The notes beneath the pieces were generated by a model. The model saw only the letters and a program-made list of their open reading frames with translations, did no database searches and was not told the origin of the DNA. Below are positions 52,376-60,719 of a stretch of 64,000 nt of DNA, one piece after another (positions within the stretch are counted from its first letter, which is position 1; every line of letters begins with the position of its first letter). The position numbers and the translations under genes were made by a program. The DNA is from Cyclobacterium salsum (GTDB lineage Bacteria; Bacteroidota; Bacteroidia; Cytophagales; Cyclobacteriaceae): assembly GCF_010119245.1 (NCBI RefSeq), contig NZ_WNKG01000008.1:248001-312000 (forward strand), given 5' to 3'.

Positions 52376-52936
52376 TCAATCCATTTGTAAATCAAAATCC
52401 CTTTCTATGAGCCTGATTTTATTTTTTGAAAGCGACGCTAATGTCTTATTAATATAAGAAGCTCTCTCTTGGTTTATAAAAGCCGGTATCAAATCCTCAA
52501 ATTTTATTTTAAACAGTCGATTTATTACAACTAAATCATCCTTGGAAAATGGCCTTAACCCATTTATCAATTCAGACATGTAGCCCTTTCTATGCCCAAG
52601 AATTTTGGCCAAATCATTTTGATTTAATCCTGCCTCCTTGAGTTTCGTTTTAATCAGTTCTTTTCTTCTTTGAGAAAACATATTTTCAGCCTCAACTAAC
52701 GTTTCAGCTAAATCACTCTCTTTAATCTGATCTTTGCTTAACCGATCCTCATCCGACCAATTATCCTTTTCGTAATTTTTAATCAAATCACGTAAATGGT
52801 TCCTTATTGGTTCATATAATTTATTGTTTTTAATGAGCACCCGAAGCTGCAAAAACAGCGATGATGCTTTTTCATATTCCAGTTCACTTGTCAGAGAAGT
52901 AATCTTTTGTATGTTTTGTATCGAAAATTTATCCAT
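52376..52936 (-). CDS. higA: HigA-type antitoxin, XRE-like HTH protein (module 1)
   Basis: A 186-residue antitoxin of the HigA group. The first 95 residues are a helical region (SSLFLQLRVLIKNNKLYEPI) that likely neutralises the toxin. The XRE HTH lies at about 96-160, with GLNQNDLAKILGHRKGYMSE and PFSKDDLVVINRLFKIKFED. It starts 1 bp after the toxin stop, so toxin and antitoxin are translated together. Unlike most XRE antitoxins, the N-terminal extension is long. It probably also represses the operon, whose promoter lies in the gap shared with ssrA. Gene order toxin-antitoxin is the usual one for HigBA. Confidence 0.85.
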   Translation of the reverse strand: MDKFSIQNIQKITSLTSELEYEKASSLFLQLRVLIKNNKLYEPIRNHLRDLIKNYEKDNWSDEDRLSKDQIKESDLAETLVEAENMFSQRRKELIKTKLKEAGLNQNDLAKILGHRKGYMSELINGLRPFSKDDLVVINRLFKIKFEDLIPAFINQERASYINKTLASLSKNKIRLIERDFDLQMD

Positions 52937-52937
52937 T

Positions 52938-53294
52938 TTAAATCAGTTTTTGACCACGTAGCCACTTCTCAATTGTTGTCTTATTACATTTGAAAGTATT
53001 CTCATATTCCTCATGTGAGCCAGTCCAGATAACGGTTGCCTCGCTGTCCTCAAATACTATCAAAATCATAGTACGATGGATATTTATATCAAAAAAGTAA
53101 AATCCATCACTATGCACACAATCGCAATCAGGTCGGGTTTCTTTAATTTCAGTCTGTTTTGTCCAATTGGCATTTTCAATAGCTGCAATTAATTTGTCAA
53201 TGGCTTTAATCAACTGTGTATTGCCACGGTTTTTGTTTTTGAGCTTGATCAGCTTATGTTTTGGTAATAATTCCAAAATCTTGCCATTACTCAA
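52938..53294 (-). CDS. higB: HigB-type toxin (mRNA interferase, module 1)
   Basis: A 118-residue RelE-superfamily toxin of the HigB group, which cleaves mRNA on the ribosome. Family-like segments include AAIENANWTKQTEIKETRPD, YFFDINIHRTMILIVFED, ATVIWTGSHEEYENTF and TIEKWLRGQKLI. It is the first gene of the operon, with the antitoxin 1 bp later. Its start lies 173 bp from the ssrA gene, facing away from it. The DCDC insertion in the middle is unusual for the family. Activity cannot be judged from sequence. Confidence 0.8.
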   Translation of the reverse strand: MSNGKILELLPKHKLIKLKNKNRGNTQLIKAIDKLIAAIENANWTKQTEIKETRPDCDCVHSDGFYFFDINIHRTMILIVFEDSEATVIWTGSHEEYENTFKCNKTTIEKWLRGQKLI

Positions 53295-53424
53295 CGCAAA
53301 GATGAAAAATAGGTTCCATATATTATAGAACTCAATCTATTTTTTTGCCTTTGGATTTCGGAAGGGGTTTTACGACAGTCAGAAAAATGGCCCAACAAAA
53401 ACCCCAGTGATAAAAATTTAAACG

Positions 53425-53451
53425 TTTGGAACCAAATTTGTGCTACATTTG
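53425..53451 (+). promoter_or_regulatory. Candidate ssrA promoter
   Basis: TACATTTG (53444-53451) matches the Bacteroidota -7 consensus TAnnTTTG, 17 bases before the mature tmRNA 5' end. TTTG (53425-53428) could be the -33 element, but a 15-base spacer is shorter than the usual 19 or so. The same gap also carries the higBA-1 promoter in the other direction. Confidence 0.5.
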
Positions 53452-53467
53452 TCTATTCATTTCAAAT

Positions 53468-53869
53468 GGGGCTGACCGGTTTTGACAGTAGGTGTAAGGA
53501 CTGGGCTCGCATGCAGGCTGGAGTATGTACGGCCTTGAAAGATTCATACGAACCATACTTGGCGAATCTAATTACGCCATGGCTGCGTAATCTTACCCTT
53601 CGGGGAATAGATACTGCTTAAAGGGTTGAGCTTCGATAGATGCTCCCCGGCCACATCCCACTACCCGTTGCACTGTCCGGGTAGAGTTGGGGTGTCGACT
53701 TGACGGTGCTGCTCCCTGTGAGGCTACTAAGCAGGGCTAAGACAAGTGGCTAAGCCGGAAGTAGGTGTGTCACCCAGCAGCTTTCGGCCGACAATCCAAT
53801 CGGTGACTAAGCATGTAGACGGTACGGTGTTTCCCTATCTGGACGCGGGTTCGACTCCCGCCAGCTCCA
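53468..53869 (+). ncRNA. ssrA: Transfer-messenger RNA
   Basis: tmRNA rescues ribosomes stalled on broken mRNA and tags the peptide for degradation. The 5' end GGGGCTG (53468) pairs with CAGCTCC near the 3' end to form the acceptor stem, and a T-arm-like hairpin GCGGG-ttcgact-CCCGC (about 53845-53861) precedes it. No CCA is encoded, so it is added after processing. The tag frame (about 53561-53590) reads G-E-S-N-Y-A-M-A-A then TAA, with the typical Ala-Ala end. The middle holds several pseudoknot-like inverted segments. About 402 nt long, one-piece. It lies between two higBA modules. Confidence 0.95.
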
Positions 53870-53884
53870 CAACACTAAGCAATT

Positions 53885-53920
53885 TCCCCTTGTAATTAGT
53901 TGATTTACAAGGGGATTTTT
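53885..53920 (+). terminator. tmRNA terminator
   Basis: TCCCCTTGTAA (53885-53895) pairs with TTACAAGGGGA (53905-53915), eleven of eleven bases with a nine-base loop, followed by TTTTT. Confidence 0.9.
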
Positions 53921-54233
53921 ATTTTAGGGTTTTAATTGGTGGCTATTTATGCTCTAAATTGCTCGTATGCAATCTTATAAAGGATTGGTGCCCTTCTTTA
54001 CAGAAAACGTAGTTGAATAGCACTAAGCATACTCCCTTCTCTTTCCTATCGAAATCCTCTTACGCTCGATTAGTATTCGATACCATCCTGGTCAACGACA
54101 GCATGGAATACGCGCCAAATAACCTTAGGAACCTTTCTTATTCAGGAGATTTACTATTATTTGTCATTACATCAGGGGATTAAATAAATTGAGGGAACTG
54201 TCGCAATTCCCCGGTACCATACGTCATAGATAT
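53921..54233. other. Non-coding gap after ssrA
   Basis: No gene, repeat or copy of the tmRNA 3' end was found in these 313 bases. The last part should hold the promoter of the small lipoprotein gene. Confidence 0.4.
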
Positions 54234-54572
54234 ATGAAGATTTATAAATTCAAAACCTTGCTATTTTTACTCTTCCTGATTTTTTCCTGTGAAAATAACA
54301 TGGATCCAAATAGAGAGGGGACTGCCGAGGTGGTCATCTCAGTGGCTTCGAGGGGATTCTATCAGTTTCTCATCAAATTCGACGACGATCTTTATTATCC
54401 TGAAAACCTACCAGAGGAATTTAAGGTGGTATCTCAGGAACCCATACCTGCAAATATCAAATTTCGACTCCTGGATGACCAGGAAGACATCTTTCAACCA
54501 GCTCCAAATGATGTACCTGTTTTCCTGATGTCTGTACCAGTGATCAAGATAGTATCGATCAAAAAAATTTAA
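54234..54572 (+). CDS. Small lipoprotein of unknown function
   Basis: A 112-residue lipoprotein. The start at 54234 gives a clear signal (FKTLLFLLFLIFSC, lipid Cys about residue 19); an open extension of 15 codons upstream is unlikely. The mature part is beta-rich (EGTAEVVISVASRGFYQFLI, NIKFRLLDDQEDIF) and ends MSVPVIKIVSIKKI. It has no known domain that I recognise. It stands alone between ssrA and the hairpin-rich repeat and may be an anchored accessory protein. Composition and the lipobox support that it is real. Confidence 0.65.
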   Translation: MKIYKFKTLLFLLFLIFSCENNMDPNREGTAEVVISVASRGFYQFLIKFDDDLYYPENLPEEFKVVSQEPIPANIKFRLLDDQEDIFQPAPNDVPVFLMSVPVIKIVSIKKI

Positions 54573-54802
54573 TCAACTCCCTAAAGTGTCAAATGGAATA
54601 ATATACCCACTCCCTGTTTCCCTCTATGGTTTTCGATATAAGTTAATCTTAGCTGGTCTGAAGGTATGAGAAGCCACCAAAACCAATTTATGCTTTTAAC
54701 GGGTCTCTTTTACACCATTCTCAAAGCAAATGCGATCCGCTTCGGATGCTATGCTTGCGTATTTAACTAAACCCTTCAAATGATCATTATTCCTTTGGTT
54801 GG
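54573..54802. other. Gap before the hairpin repeat
   Basis: 230 bases between the small lipoprotein and repeat A. Nothing coding or structured is visible. Confidence 0.4.
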
Positions 54803-55062
54803 TAATTTTCAGTGGTGGTAAGACAGGATCAACACAATTCCCTACTCAAAGAGACTTGTAACCACCAGAATGAACACGCAAGCAGGATTACAAATCCTGA
54901 TTTATCTGGGTTCGACATGGCAAATGTCGAACAGCGCGGCTCCGGACCGCTCCGCGGAATTTGTAATTCCGTGGGGCAGATAAAGGGGATTTGTAATCCC
55001 CGGAATGGACACGAAAGCAGGATTACAAATCCTGATATCTAGGTCCGGCATTGCAAATGTCT
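54803..55062. repeat. Hairpin-rich repeat, copy A (upstream of higBA-2)
   Basis: This DNA is a close copy of 55836-56132. Both begin with a stretch like taatt(t/g)cag then caggatcaacacaattc and run through a series of short hairpins. In order: AGGATTacaAATCCT (54884-54898), TTCGACAT/ATGTCGAA (54911-54931), GGAATTtgtAATTCC, then GGGGATTtgtAATCCCC. A second unit then begins (CAGGATTacaAATCCTG near 55018). Units repeat with a period of about 135 bp. The stem sequences vary but nearly all share the apex ATT-NNN-AAT. Confidence 0.85.
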
Positions 55063-55092
55063 AAAAGCACCATGAATTGGGATGATTAAAAT

Positions 55093-55109
55093 GTTGGTAT
55101 TTTACCAAC
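55093..55109. promoter_or_regulatory. Candidate HigA operator upstream of higB-2
   Basis: GTTGGTA (55093-55099) pairs with TACCAAC (55103-55109), a perfect 7-bp inverted repeat with a 3-base centre, 30 bp before the higB-2 start. Antitoxins of this type usually repress their own operon through such a site. Confidence 0.55.
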
Positions 55110-55139
55110 GTATTTGTAATTTTACGTTAAACGGGAAAC

Positions 55140-55433
55140 ATGGTAATTATCTACTTGACCAAATTGATTGTTTTTGCAAAGAAGCATTCCGATTCCGCCA
55201 AAAGTCTAACCACCTGGAAGGTGATTGTAGAAAATGCCAATTGGCAAAAAAACCAGGATATATTGGAGTGTTTCCCGACTGCTAAGATCATTAAAGGCAG
55301 TAGGGCACGCTTTAAGATTGTCGGAAATAAATACCGGTTGGTCATCGAGGTAAATTTTGAGGATAAAACAGTAGAAGTTCGATTTATCGGAACCCATGAT
55401 CAATATGATAAGATAGACGCCACTACCATTTAA
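55140..55433 (+). CDS. higB: HigB-type toxin (mRNA interferase, module 2)
   Basis: A 97-residue HigB toxin that cleaves mRNA at the ribosome. The family core is plain to see: [20 protein letters not shown], then [40 protein letters not shown], and the C-terminal [18 protein letters not shown], with the Arg and the terminal His/Tyr set (THDQYDKI) of active HigB. It is the first gene of the module, with the antitoxin starting 12 bp after its stop. It is closer to the standard HigB than module 1. A perfect inverted repeat upstream is a likely autoregulation site. Confidence 0.9.
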   Translation: MVIIYLTKLIVFAKKHSDSAKSLTTWKVIVENANWQKNQDILECFPTAKIIKGSRARFKIVGNKYRLVIEVNFEDKTVEVRFIGTHDQYDKIDATTI

Positions 55434-55445
55434 AAATTAGGTGAA

Positions 55446-55838
55446 ATGAAAGCGATTAAAAATAATAATTGGTTCTTACTGGAATCAGAAGCTGATTTTG
55501 AGGCGGCAAGCGAAAGGTATGAGCAGTTGAAAGATGCGGAAAAAGGTTCGGTAGCACATAAGGAAAAAATGCTTTTGGTTCACCTGATTTCCGAATATGA
55601 AAAAAAGCGTTGGAATTTGCCGGAAGTGGATCCCATCGAAATGATCAAAATCCGTATGGCCGATTTTGGCTATAATGCCTCCACCCTGGCAAAAGCCTAC
55701 GGTGACAGGGGTACCATCAGCAAGGTATTGAATTATAAGCAGTCCCTGTCATTAACCATGATCAGAAAATTCAGTCAGCTGCTGAAAATACCGGCAGAAT
55801 GGCTGATAAAGGAATACCCGCTAAAAAAAGCCATTTAA
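55446..55838 (+). CDS. higA: HigA-type antitoxin (module 2)
   Basis: A 130-residue HigA antitoxin. A helical N-terminal half (FEAASERYEQLKDAEKGSVA) contacts the toxin. The C-terminal XRE-type HTH has the recognition region MADFGYNASTLAKAYGDRGT, then ISKVLNYKQSLSLTMIRKF and LKIPAEWLIKEYPL. It is 12 bp downstream of its toxin, the usual order for HigBA. The gene ends at 55838, and the first bases of the second hairpin repeat include its stop codon, so the module is tightly boxed by repeats. Confidence 0.9.
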   Translation: MKAIKNNNWFLLESEADFEAASERYEQLKDAEKGSVAHKEKMLLVHLISEYEKKRWNLPEVDPIEMIKIRMADFGYNASTLAKAYGDRGTISKVLNYKQSLSLTMIRKFSQLLKIPAEWLIKEYPLKKAI

Positions 55839-56132
55839 TTTGCAGGGGTGATAGGTCAGGATCAACACAATTCACTACTCAAAGAGACCTGTATTCGCAA
55901 GGATGAGTACGTAAGCAGGATTACAAATCCTGATTTATCTGTGGTCCGACATTACAAATGTCGAACAGCGCAGCTCCGTACCGCTCCGCGGAATTTGCAA
56001 TTCCGTGGGGCAGATAAAGGGGATTTGTAATCCCCGAACGCGCACGTAAGCAGGATTGCAAATCCTGATTTATCTGGGTTCGCCATTACAAATGTCGAAC
56101 AGCGCAGCTCCGTACCGCTCCGCGGAGTTTGC
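55836..56132. repeat. Hairpin-rich repeat, copy B (downstream of higBA-2)
   Basis: Copy of repeat A. It begins at the higA-2 stop codon and runs to within 4 bp of the end of the converging peptidase gene. It contains one full unit and part of a second: AGGATTacaAATCCT, GACATTacaAATGTC (55948-55962), GGAATTtgcAATTCC, GGGGATTtgtAATCCCC, then CAGGATTgcaAATCCTG (from 56050) and CATTacaAATG. The period is about 134 bp. Together with copy A it frames the toxin-antitoxin module in direct orientation. Confidence 0.85.
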
Positions 56133-56135
56133 AAC

Positions 56136-58370
56136 TTACTCGCCCCTTTTATCCCAGGCCGGAGGGGTTACGCCCAGTAGGTGTTTTACAAAGAAATCCC
56201 TGCGCTTCCGTTCACCATAAGCTCCTCCCGAACTGTGGCCCATCCCAGGAATCATCAAGAATTCGAATTCTTTGTCATTTTTGATCAGTTGGTCTGCAAA
56301 CTGATACGTAGAAGAAGGATCTACATTGTCATCTACCTCGCCCACAATCAGCAAGAGTTTCCCTTCCAGGTTTTTTGCATGCACCACATTCGAGCTTTCC
56401 TCATAATGTACGTCCACCGGATAACCCATCCACTGTTCGTTCCACCAGATTTTATCCATACGGTTGTCATGGCAGCCGCAGGAAGATACCGCCACTTTGT
56501 AAAACTCAGGATGAAATAGCAGGGCTCCGGCGGCACTTTGCCCGCCGGCGGAGGTGCCAAAAATCCCCACCCGCTCCAGGTCCATATAGGGCCGGTCTTT
56601 TGCTGCGGCCTTCATCCACTGAATCCGATCCGGAAATCCGGCGTCTTTCAGGTTTTTCCATGCGACGTCGTGAAAGGCTTTCGATCGATTGGAGGTGCCC
56701 ATACCATCCATCTGCACCACTACAAAACCCAGCTCGGCCAATTCGTTGAGCCCATTGTAATTGGGAGCAAAGGATTTGGGCACAAAAGCGCTGTGCGGAC
56801 CGGCATAGATGTATTCGATGACCGGATAGGTTTTTCCGGGGTCAAAGTTGGAGGGCTTGATGATAAGCCCCCAGATATCCGTTTTGCCATCCCTTCCCCT
56901 GGCCTTAAAAATCTCCGGTGCCGACCAACCCTCGGCTCGCAAGGCAGCTATATCCGCTTTCTCCAGTTCCATGATTAGCTCCCCATTTCCAGCATCCTTT
57001 AATACCGTGGTCGGCAGAAGGTCTTGCCGGGAATAGTGATCCACAAAGTATTGCTGATCGGAGGACAGCGAAATCTCGTGATTGGCATTACCTTCGGTCA
57101 GCTGAACGAGGTCGTTTCCGTCTATGCCGATTTTATAAAAATGCAAATGGTAGGGATCTTCGTTTTTGTTTTTTCCGCTGGCCGTAAAGTAGATCACTCC
57201 AGCTTCCTCATCCACCTGCAGGATTTCCCTTACCACCCATTCTCCCCGGGTTACCTGCCGCAGCAGCTCACCCGTACGGTCATCAGACAGGTACAAATGC
57301 CGCCACCCGTCCCTTTCCGATGCCCACAGGATCTGGTTTTCCTTTTCCAGGTCCTTCCTGAAATACTTGCCGCTGTAATCGATAAAGGTGGGACTTTTTT
57401 CCTCGATCAGCGTGCGCAAGGTTCCTGTTTCTGCATCCATCTCGAATACCTTATACAGCTGGTGGCCCCGTTGGTTGTATTCCCAACGAACCGCTGAACC
57501 GTCTTTTTTCCAGTTGAGGCGGGTCAGGGCAAATTGATGATCCATTTGGTTTAGTGGTGCTTTCCAGCTACTGCCATTTTCCAGATTAAAAATAACCGGC
57601 ACGCGTACGGGCATGGCATCTCCAGGCTTCAGGTAATCTCTTTCTATCAGTTTGGGCTGCAACTGATCGGATGGAGAGGAAGCGATCAAGGTCAATTTCC
57701 GGACTTCACTGGGCCTGAATTTAAAGGTAGCTAACTTTTTACTGTCGCCTGACCATTCCAATCGGGCAGCATAATGGTCACCGATGACCCCATCGCTGCT
57801 CAGCTTTTCCTCCTTGCCCGTAGTCAGGTCTTTTACATACACATTATAATCCCTGATAAACGCTTCCTTTTTACCATCCGGAGAGGACACTGGCTTCCCT
57901 TCGTACGCCGGACGTATGGTTCCCCAATAGCGGGAATCAGGGGATTCAGGCTCTTCGATTTTTTCAAGCCGCCTTTGCTCCTTATCCCATTCCCAAACCA
58001 GGCCCTGGATTTTGAACTGGATTTTGCCTTTTTCCAATTTGATATCCGTTAATTTCAGTTCCCTTTCTGAATATTCCCTGCCGGTACTATCGGCCAGGGC
58101 TTTTGCCAGAAGGAAATGGTCAAACAAGGGTGCTTTCTCCTTACCATCCGGATCGATTTTCAGGTAGCGGATGCCTTCGGTCGTTCTCACCGAGTAGGTA
58201 AGCACATTTTCCTCCTGCCATTGGATACCCCTAGGAGAATGGTATACTTTGTCCTTGTAGGCTTCTTTTACAGCGGCAGCCCGTTGATAATCTTCCAGAC
58301 TCCCCTGCCCATACCCTGTCCAGGGAAGTATCAAAAAGGGCAGGGTAGCGAGAAGGGAGTAAATTTTCAT
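56136..58370 (-). CDS. S9 family (dipeptidyl peptidase IV-like) serine peptidase
   Basis: A 744-residue secreted peptidase with a signal peptide (to about residue 21, GYGQ). The N-terminal beta-propeller (about 50-480) repeats WD/Kelch-like blades. The C-terminal alpha/beta-hydrolase has the catalytic Ser in GIFGTSAGGQSAAG (GxSxGG), the Asp in LLIVGEVDDNVDPS and the His in MIPGMGHSSGG. Such enzymes cut dipeptides from peptide N-termini, often after proline, in the periplasm. Length is typical. It converges with higA-2, separated only by the hairpin repeat, so transcription from both sides meets there. Another hairpin repeat sits upstream of its start. Confidence 0.9.
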   Translation of the reverse strand: MKIYSLLATLPFLILPWTGYGQGSLEDYQRAAAVKEAYKDKVYHSPRGIQWQEENVLTYSVRTTEGIRYLKIDPDGKEKAPLFDHFLLAKALADSTGREYSERELKLTDIKLEKGKIQFKIQGLVWEWDKEQRRLEKIEEPESPDSRYWGTIRPAYEGKPVSSPDGKKEAFIRDYNVYVKDLTTGKEEKLSSDGVIGDHYAARLEWSGDSKKLATFKFRPSEVRKLTLIASSPSDQLQPKLIERDYLKPGDAMPVRVPVIFNLENGSSWKAPLNQMDHQFALTRLNWKKDGSAVRWEYNQRGHQLYKVFEMDAETGTLRTLIEEKSPTFIDYSGKYFRKDLEKENQILWASERDGWRHLYLSDDRTGELLRQVTRGEWVVREILQVDEEAGVIYFTASGKNKNEDPYHLHFYKIGIDGNDLVQLTEGNANHEISLSSDQQYFVDHYSRQDLLPTTVLKDAGNGELIMELEKADIAALRAEGWSAPEIFKARGRDGKTDIWGLIIKPSNFDPGKTYPVIEYIYAGPHSAFVPKSFAPNYNGLNELAELGFVVVQMDGMGTSNRSKAFHDVAWKNLKDAGFPDRIQWMKAAAKDRPYMDLERVGIFGTSAGGQSAAGALLFHPEFYKVAVSSCGCHDNRMDKIWWNEQWMGYPVDVHYEESSNVVHAKNLEGKLLLIVGEVDDNVDPSSTYQFADQLIKNDKEFEFLMIPGMGHSSGGAYGERKRRDFFVKHLLGVTPPAWDKRGE

Positions 58371-58678
58371 GGTTCAATTCAATTAAATGTGTCCGGAAGC
58401 ATTTCGCTCCGCGGGATTTGTAATCCCCGGAACGAGCACGAAACCAGGATTGCAAATCCTGGTTTATCTGAAGTCCGACATTACAAATATCGGACAGCAC
58501 GGCCCCAGGCGCGGAAAATCCAGCCCTAATATTATCAATTTTTTTAGTATTTACCGCTTATTTCCGTATTGTAACCTTTTCTTGTGCTATATTGAAAGGG
58601 TCTATATCAGGAATCAGTAGGGGCCTGTTCCGAAAACTCACCATGGGAAAGGTCCTGTTCAACGAAAAAAAGCCAATC
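58371..58678. other. Divergent gap containing a hairpin-rich repeat
   Basis: It carries repeat copy C (58405-58505) and the promoters of the S9 peptidase (leftward) and the DUF885 gene (rightward). A longer start of the DUF885 frame would lie here but looks non-coding. Confidence 0.5.
58405..58505. repeat. Hairpin-rich repeat, copy C
   Basis: One shorter, diverged copy of the repeat unit. It contains CGGGATTtgtAATCCC(c)G, then a perfect 11-bp-arm hairpin AAACCAGGATT-gca-AATCCTGGTTT (58441-58465), and TCCGACATTacaAATaTCGGA (with one A:T change). The stem changes relative to copies A and B are matched on both sides. It separates the peptidase genes. Confidence 0.8.
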
Positions 58679-60418
58679 ATGCCAACCACTCCCTTTACCC
58701 ATCAACAAACGCCCATTCCCTCACCGGTTTACTGGCGGATAAGCATCCTCACAATCCTACTTTTTACAATCAGCCATTTTACGTTTGGCAGCGGGCGCTA
58801 CAATGAAATAGAATCATTTTCAGCCGATTTTTCCGCTTTAAACCGAAAGTACACCAACCGGCATTCCCCGGAATACTTCGAAAGAATGGACAAACTGTTC
58901 ACCGACTGGATCGAAAAACTGGAAACATACGATTTCGAAAACCTATCAACCGACGAAAAAATAGACTTCCTCCTGTTTAAAAACAAGTTGAATAAAGAGC
59001 GCTACTTTCTCAATCAATCCTACACAAAATACCAGGAGGTTTCCTTTGTTGCCGACTTTTCAGACCTATTGGTGACATTTTACACCAACAGAAGAACCGG
59101 GGTAAAACCCGATGGAAAAACTCTCGCCCAAACATTCAGCGACACCAGGCAAGACCTGAAAAAGCGACACCAGCAAATAGCTGATAGTAATCCCTTCAAC
59201 AGTTGGCAAAAAGCGGAACTGGCAAGTGAAGTGATAAAATCCTTACGGGAGACGGTGGAGGAAGCCTATCAATTTTACCTGGATTACGACCCGGATTTTA
59301 GCTGGTGGATGCGTGAACCCTTTCAGGCCCTGGACGAAGACCTGCAAGCCTATGAAGAATTCTTAAAAACACATTTCGAAAATACCCTGATCAAAGATGA
59401 TGGCAGTGGCATCATCGGCAAACCCATTGGCGAGGAAGCCATCCTTAAGGAACTTGAATTCGAGTTCATCCCCTACCAGCCTGAGGCCTTGATAGCAGAA
59501 GCAGAAAAACAATATGCATGGTGTGAAAAAAAGATGTTAGAGGCTTCTGCTGAATTGGGCTACGGGAATGATTGGAAAGCAGCGCTGGAACATGTCAAAA
59601 ATACCTATGTACCGCCCGGGGAGTGGCCCGAAGACATCCATTACCTGGCCGAGGAAGCCATTGCTTTTGTGGAAGAACGGGATTTGGTGACCGTGCCCGA
59701 ACTGGCTAAAGAAACCTGGCGCATGACCATGATGAGCCCGGAAGCCCAGCGCATCAACCCTTTTTTCCTGGGAGGCGAGGTCATTCAGATCTCCTACCCT
59801 ACCTCGGGTATGAGTCAGGAGGAGAAAATGATGAGCATGCGGGGCAACAATCCCCATTTCTCCCGGGCCACGGTGCAGCATGAATTGATCCCCGGGCACC
59901 ACCTGCAAATCTTTATGATGCGACGGCACAAACCCCATAGAAGGCATTTTTCTACCCCCTTCTGGATAGAAGGCTGGGCTTTGTACTGGGAGCTTAATTT
60001 ATGGGATAAGAATTTCCCCCAATCTCCCGAAGATAAGATTGGCATGCTGTTCTGGAGAATGCACCGCTGTGCGCGGATCATCTTCAGTCTGAATTACCAC
60101 CTGGAAAAAATGAGCCCACAGGAATGCATTGATTTTCTGGTGGAGAAAGTCGGGCATGAGCGGGCCAATGCAGAGGCGGAAGTACGAAGATCATTTGAGG
60201 GAAGCTACGGGCCGCTATACCAAATCGCCTACATGATCGGCGGATTGCAATTTTATGCCCTCAAGCAGGAATATGTGGATTCAGGTAAGATGACCGAAAA
60301 ACGTTTCCATGATTTTATTTTACAGCAAAATTCCATGCCGGTCGCAATGATTCAATTGCAGTTATCGGGAGAACCCATCCCCCGGGAGTATACCAGCAAC
60401 TGGAAATTCCTGGAATAA
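58679..60418 (+). CDS. DUF885 family metallopeptidase-like protein
   Basis: I use the ATG at 58679. The 29 residues added by an earlier start look non-coding. The 579-residue protein has a signal-like N-terminus (WRISILTILLFTISHFTFG) and a DUF885 domain. Its zinc-binding motif is VQHELIPGHHLQIFMMRRHK (HExxxH-type region, about residue 400), with the Glu ligand in FWIEGWALYWELNLW. The later C-terminal block is GHERANAEAEVRRSFEGSYG. Family members are exported peptidases or hydrolases with uncertain substrates. It is divergent from the S9 peptidase and lies 38 bp before the SDR remnant. Length is normal and no break is seen. Confidence 0.85.
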   Translation: MPTTPFTHQQTPIPSPVYWRISILTILLFTISHFTFGSGRYNEIESFSADFSALNRKYTNRHSPEYFERMDKLFTDWIEKLETYDFENLSTDEKIDFLLFKNKLNKERYFLNQSYTKYQEVSFVADFSDLLVTFYTNRRTGVKPDGKTLAQTFSDTRQDLKKRHQQIADSNPFNSWQKAELASEVIKSLRETVEEAYQFYLDYDPDFSWWMREPFQALDEDLQAYEEFLKTHFENTLIKDDGSGIIGKPIGEEAILKELEFEFIPYQPEALIAEAEKQYAWCEKKMLEASAELGYGNDWKAALEHVKNTYVPPGEWPEDIHYLAEEAIAFVEERDLVTVPELAKETWRMTMMSPEAQRINPFFLGGEVIQISYPTSGMSQEEKMMSMRGNNPHFSRATVQHELIPGHHLQIFMMRRHKPHRRHFSTPFWIEGWALYWELNLWDKNFPQSPEDKIGMLFWRMHRCARIIFSLNYHLEKMSPQECIDFLVEKVGHERANAEAEVRRSFEGSYGPLYQIAYMIGGLQFYALKQEYVDSGKMTEKRFHDFILQQNSMPVAMIQLQLSGEPIPREYTSNWKFLE

Positions 60419-60455
60419 TACCCCAGAAATCAGCAGAACTTCAATCCAACATCCC

Positions 60456-60638
60456 ATGACCGTATTTGTAGCAGGCGCCAGCGGAGCCACCGGAAAATTG
60501 CTCGTAGACCAACTCCTTTTCAATCCGGGGAAAACCAGCCGCATCCATGTGGGGGATTTTATGGCCCGGCCTTTGGTAGAAAATGCACTGTGGGAGCACT
60601 GGAAAGGGCAAATGCCCGTACTGTATAACCGAGCCTGA
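60456..60638 (+). pseudogene. SDR/NmrA-type gene reduced to its two ends
   Basis: The 60-residue frame joins a standard Rossmann start, MTVFVAGASGATGKLLVDQL, to what looks like the C-terminus of the same family, SRIHVGDFMARPLVENALWE followed by HWKGQMPVLYNRA. In intact relatives these parts are about 150 or more residues apart. The frame is preserved, so an internal in-frame deletion is the simplest explanation. The product cannot bind and act as a full oxidoreductase. It lies 38 bp after the DUF885 gene. Confidence 0.6.
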
Positions 60639-60719
60639 AAAGGCTACTCCCGCTGTCGTAAAACAGGTCCCGAAAATCCTGTAACGAAAACTGAACCCTT
60701 AGACTAACTAAAACGCACT

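Noticed and set aside
53468-53869. tmRNA gene as the insertion site of an integrated island
   Set aside because: I found no second copy of the tmRNA 3' end and no integrase gene in the window.
54803-56132. CRISPR array
   Set aside because: The repeats are large hairpin units with differing stems, not short identical repeats with unique spacers, and no cas genes are present.
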